Below, one piece after another: positions 62,128-64,000 of a stretch of DNA of 64,000 nt (positions are counted from its first letter, which is position 1; each line of letters opens with the position of its first letter). Made by a program: the position numbers and the translations under genes. Under the pieces are notes generated by a model that made no database searches, had not been told where the DNA came from, and saw only the letters and a list, made by a program, of their open reading frames with translations. Origin of the DNA: JARRKC01 sp963723965 (lineage in GTDB: Bacteria; Acidobacteriota; UBA6911; RPQK01; JAPXNP01). The stretch spans positions 124,001-188,000 of the forward strand of contig CAVRSV010000016.1 of the NCBI GenBank assembly GCA_963723965.1. The letters are read 5' to 3'.

Positions 62128-63495
62128 ATGGATTTCGCCAAGCTCCGCTCCGTCCTCCGCGGTCAGGTCGTGACCGACGAGGACGCGTTGCGCGATGTCA
62201 GTACCGATTTCGGACGGCTGGTGCGTTCTCAGCCGGAAGCGATCGTCGTACCGGCCTCTTCCCAGGATATCCAGCGGGCCATCGAGTTTGCCAACCTCGA
62301 GGCCTGCCCCGTCGCGATCCGGGGGGCGGGCCACTCGCAGAGCGGGCAGTCGGTGAGCCGGGGCGGGCTCCTCATCGACATGATGGCCCTGAACCGCGTC
62401 TACCGCATCGAGGGCGATGCGGTGTGGGTCGACGCGGGCATCACCTGGCGAGAGCTCGTGGATCGCCTGCGGCCGAAGCGGCTCATTCCGCCGGTTCTGA
62501 CCAACAACCTCAGCGTCACAGTGGGCGGAAGTCTGTCCGTCGGCGGCATGGGGGTGGCCTCCCATCGCTTCGGGACGCAGGCCGACAACGTCGAAGCGCT
62601 CGAAGTCATCACCGGAACCGGAGATGTCGCCGTCTGCTCGGCGGGCGAGAACGTGGATCTGTTCAATGCGGTCCGTGCGGGACTGGGGCAATTCGGGATC
62701 ATCGCCCGGGCCAAGCTGCGACTGCGCCCCTACTCCGAGAACGTCCGCACCTATTATCTGCTTTACGACAGCCCGGATCGGCTGCTGGCGGACCAGACGG
62801 AGATCCTCCACGACCAGCGCTTCGATTTCATCGAAGGCTGGTGTTCGCCGTGCGTGCAGGGCATGAGGAACCTGGGCGGTACACGGGTGGCCTTCGGGGA
62901 GTGGTTCTTTCCGGTGCAGGTGTCCGTCGAGTATGCCGACGCCGCGCCGGGTGACTCGGTCCTGTCGGGTCTTCGCTTCTACCGCCACGTCCACACCGAA
63001 GATGCCAGGCTGATCGACTACGTCCAGCGCATGGACGCCGTCTTCGAGCGCTGGTACGAGAGCGGCGCCTGGAAGCTGCCCCATCCCTGGATGGAGGTGC
63101 TCCTTCCCTGGGACCGCGTGGCGGACTATCTCGAAGGCGTGGTGCGCAGCCTGCCGCCGCATCTCCCCGGCGAAGGGCATCTGCTGCTGTGGCCCTGTCG
63201 CGGAACGGTGTCCGAGGCCCCCATGCTGGCCCGTCCGGACGGAGAGTTCGTGATGGGCTTCGGAATCCTGCCCGCGGTACCCCGCCGCGAGCTCGAGATG
63301 GTCCTGGCCCTGCTCCGCAAGGCCAGCGACCTGGCCATCCAGGTCGGGGCGAAGCGCTATCTTTCGGGCTGGGTCGAATTCGATCGGGAGGGGTGGAAGG
63401 CGCACTTCGGATCGCAGTGGCCCCGGGTGTTGGAGTGGAAGAGTTTCTTCGATCCCAATGGAATCCTGAATCCGGATTTCGTCCAGTACAGCTGA
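62128..63495 (+). CDS. FAD-binding oxidase (BBE / cytokinin-dehydrogenase-like)
   Basis: The 455-residue soluble protein has a PCMH-type FAD domain: VAIRGAGHSQSGQS (66-74), with the FAD-contacting His69, and LSVTVGGSLSVGGMGVASHRFGTQADNV. The substrate domain ends in WKSFFDPNGILNPDF, typical of flavin oxidases that act on alcohols or amines. It is like cytokinin dehydrogenase but without a signal peptide. ATG 62128 was chosen because the upstream open frame lies within hflX. It follows hflX by 44 bp and may be co-transcribed. Confidence 0.88.
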   Translation: MDFAKLRSVLRGQVVTDEDALRDVSTDFGRLVRSQPEAIVVPASSQDIQRAIEFANLEACPVAIRGAGHSQSGQSVSRGGLLIDMMALNRVYRIEGDAVWVDAGITWRELVDRLRPKRLIPPVLTNNLSVTVGGSLSVGGMGVASHRFGTQADNVEALEVITGTGDVAVCSAGENVDLFNAVRAGLGQFGIIARAKLRLRPYSENVRTYYLLYDSPDRLLADQTEILHDQRFDFIEGWCSPCVQGMRNLGGTRVAFGEWFFPVQVSVEYADAAPGDSVLSGLRFYRHVHTEDARLIDYVQRMDAVFERWYESGAWKLPHPWMEVLLPWDRVADYLEGVVRSLPPHLPGEGHLLLWPCRGTVSEAPMLARPDGEFVMGFGILPAVPRRELEMVLALLRKASDLAIQVGAKRYLSGWVEFDREGWKAHFGSQWPRVLEWKSFFDPNGILNPDFVQYS

Positions 63496-63516
63496 TCAAC
63501 AAGTGAAGGAGATGGA

Positions 63517-64000
63517 ATGCAGCGAGCGAGGAAGACCGTTCTCTGGGGCATCGGACTGATGGCGGGCCTGGTCCTGTCCGGCTGTGCTTCGGAGCCCGAG
63601 GGCGTGCGCAGTGAGAATATCCGGACCCATCTGTCCACCCTGGCCTCCGACCAGATGGAAGGGCGATCCCCGGGAACCCCCGGGGGCGAGCGGGCGGCCG
63701 ACTATATCGCCGGCGCTTTCGCCGAGGCGGGCCTGGCGCCGGCCGCGGACGGCGGCTACCTGCAGCAGGTGAGGATGGTAGGGATCGCACCCAAGTCGCC
63801 GGGGCGGCTCGAATGGGATGACCACGGCCGCAAGACCGCGCTCGAGTCTCCCGCCCAGTGCGTCGCGAACCCCGGTGTGCCCGAGGAAGAGGTCAACCTC
63901 GAGGATGCCCCCATGGTCTTCGTCGGGTACGGCATCGTGGCTCCGGAGGTCCCCTGGAACGACTACCGGGACCTGGACGTCAAGGGCAAGGTCGTCGTCA
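63517..64000 (+). CDS. M28-type peptidase lipoprotein (5' part only)
   Basis: ATG 63517, with AAGGAG upstream, opens a frame to the right edge (161 residues seen). A lipoprotein signal ends at LVLSGC. Then come HLSTLASDQMEGRSPGTPGGERAADYIAGAFAEAGL and VFVGYGIVAPEVPWNDY, the N-terminal pattern of M28 zinc aminopeptidases with a PA insertion. The metal-binding residues would be outside the window. It follows the oxidase gene by 21 bp. Confidence 0.85.
   Translation, partial: MQRARKTVLWGIGLMAGLVLSGCASEPEGVRSENIRTHLSTLASDQMEGRSPGTPGGERAADYIAGAFAEAGLAPAADGGYLQQVRMVGIAPKSPGRLEWDDHGRKTALESPAQCVANPGVPEEEVNLEDAPMVFVGYGIVAPEVPWNDYRDLDVKGKVVV

Noticed and set aside
1..64000. tRNA, rRNA or tmRNA genes
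   Set aside because: None recognised by eye on either strand; a covariance search could still find one.

Overview
The window is a GC-rich bacterial chromosome segment with about 40 protein genes. No tRNA, rRNA, phage, transposase or CRISPR array was seen. The mix points to a heterotrophic Gram-negative bacterium, most likely Acidobacteriota: secreted glycosidases beside a sodium-coupled sugar symporter, several lipoproteins, a pilin-like protein, a multihaem cytochrome, long-form PurL, and a secreted repeat protein of a type I associate with that phylum. The phylum assignment is inference from gene content and repeat style, not from a marker gene.

Layout. 1-3980: a GH5-like secreted glycosidase (running off the left edge) and an SGLT-type symporter. 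4.2-11.1 kb: msrA, an MscS channel, an ABC exporter, a pilin-like gene, a DUF5658 membrane protein, a DUF2461 protein, a MarR regulator and a divergent ankyrin gene. 11.1-18.0 kb: a GH2-like lipoprotein, a 1-kb tandem array of 236-bp hairpin-rich units, and a secreted protein gene broken by a frameshift. 18.2-29.4 kb (minus strand): a UvrD/Rep-like helicase, a cytochrome b562-like protein next to a three-haem cytochrome c, purL, and pckA overlapping an aspartate aminotransferase. 29.5-35.0 kb (plus): a second MscS-like channel, an Nramp transporter fused to UspA, and a TPR-thioredoxin protein. 35.0-40.5 kb: two copies of a 235-bp inverted-repeat element, a GH78-like glycosidase, a PLP decarboxylase and a small secreted protein. 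40.5-49.6 kb: an AsnB-type amidotransferase divergent from a Mur-ligase-like protein, a B12/radical-SAM protein, a proline-rich membrane protein and a GH3 glucosidase. 49.9-58.1 kb: the branched-chain operon ilvD-ilvB-ilvN with a DUF763 gene behind it, divergent from lysC-asd. 58.3-64.0 kb: a glycine-zipper lipoprotein, a YugP-like protease, hflX, an FAD oxidoreductase and the start of an M28 peptidase.

Main non-genic findings. (1) The ilvD leader carries a complete transcription attenuator: a 33-codon peptide dense in Leu/Val/Ile codons, a 7-bp antiterminator pairing and a terminator hairpin with nine U. (2) Degenerate 7-bp tandem repeats fill at least nine intergenic sites, often form long inverted arms, and end at or inside the stop codons of neighbouring genes. 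(3) hflX appears to start at a rare ATT codon behind a good ribosome binding site. (4) Several inverted-repeat element families without a transposase sit between genes.

How the genes fit together: the glycosidases (GH5-, GH2-, GH78- and GH3-like) and the symporter suggest plant or microbial glycan use. PckA with aspartate aminotransferase links amino acids to PEP. lysC-asd and ilvDBN sit head to head and make aspartate-family and branched-chain amino acids. The cytochromes suggest periplasmic electron transfer.
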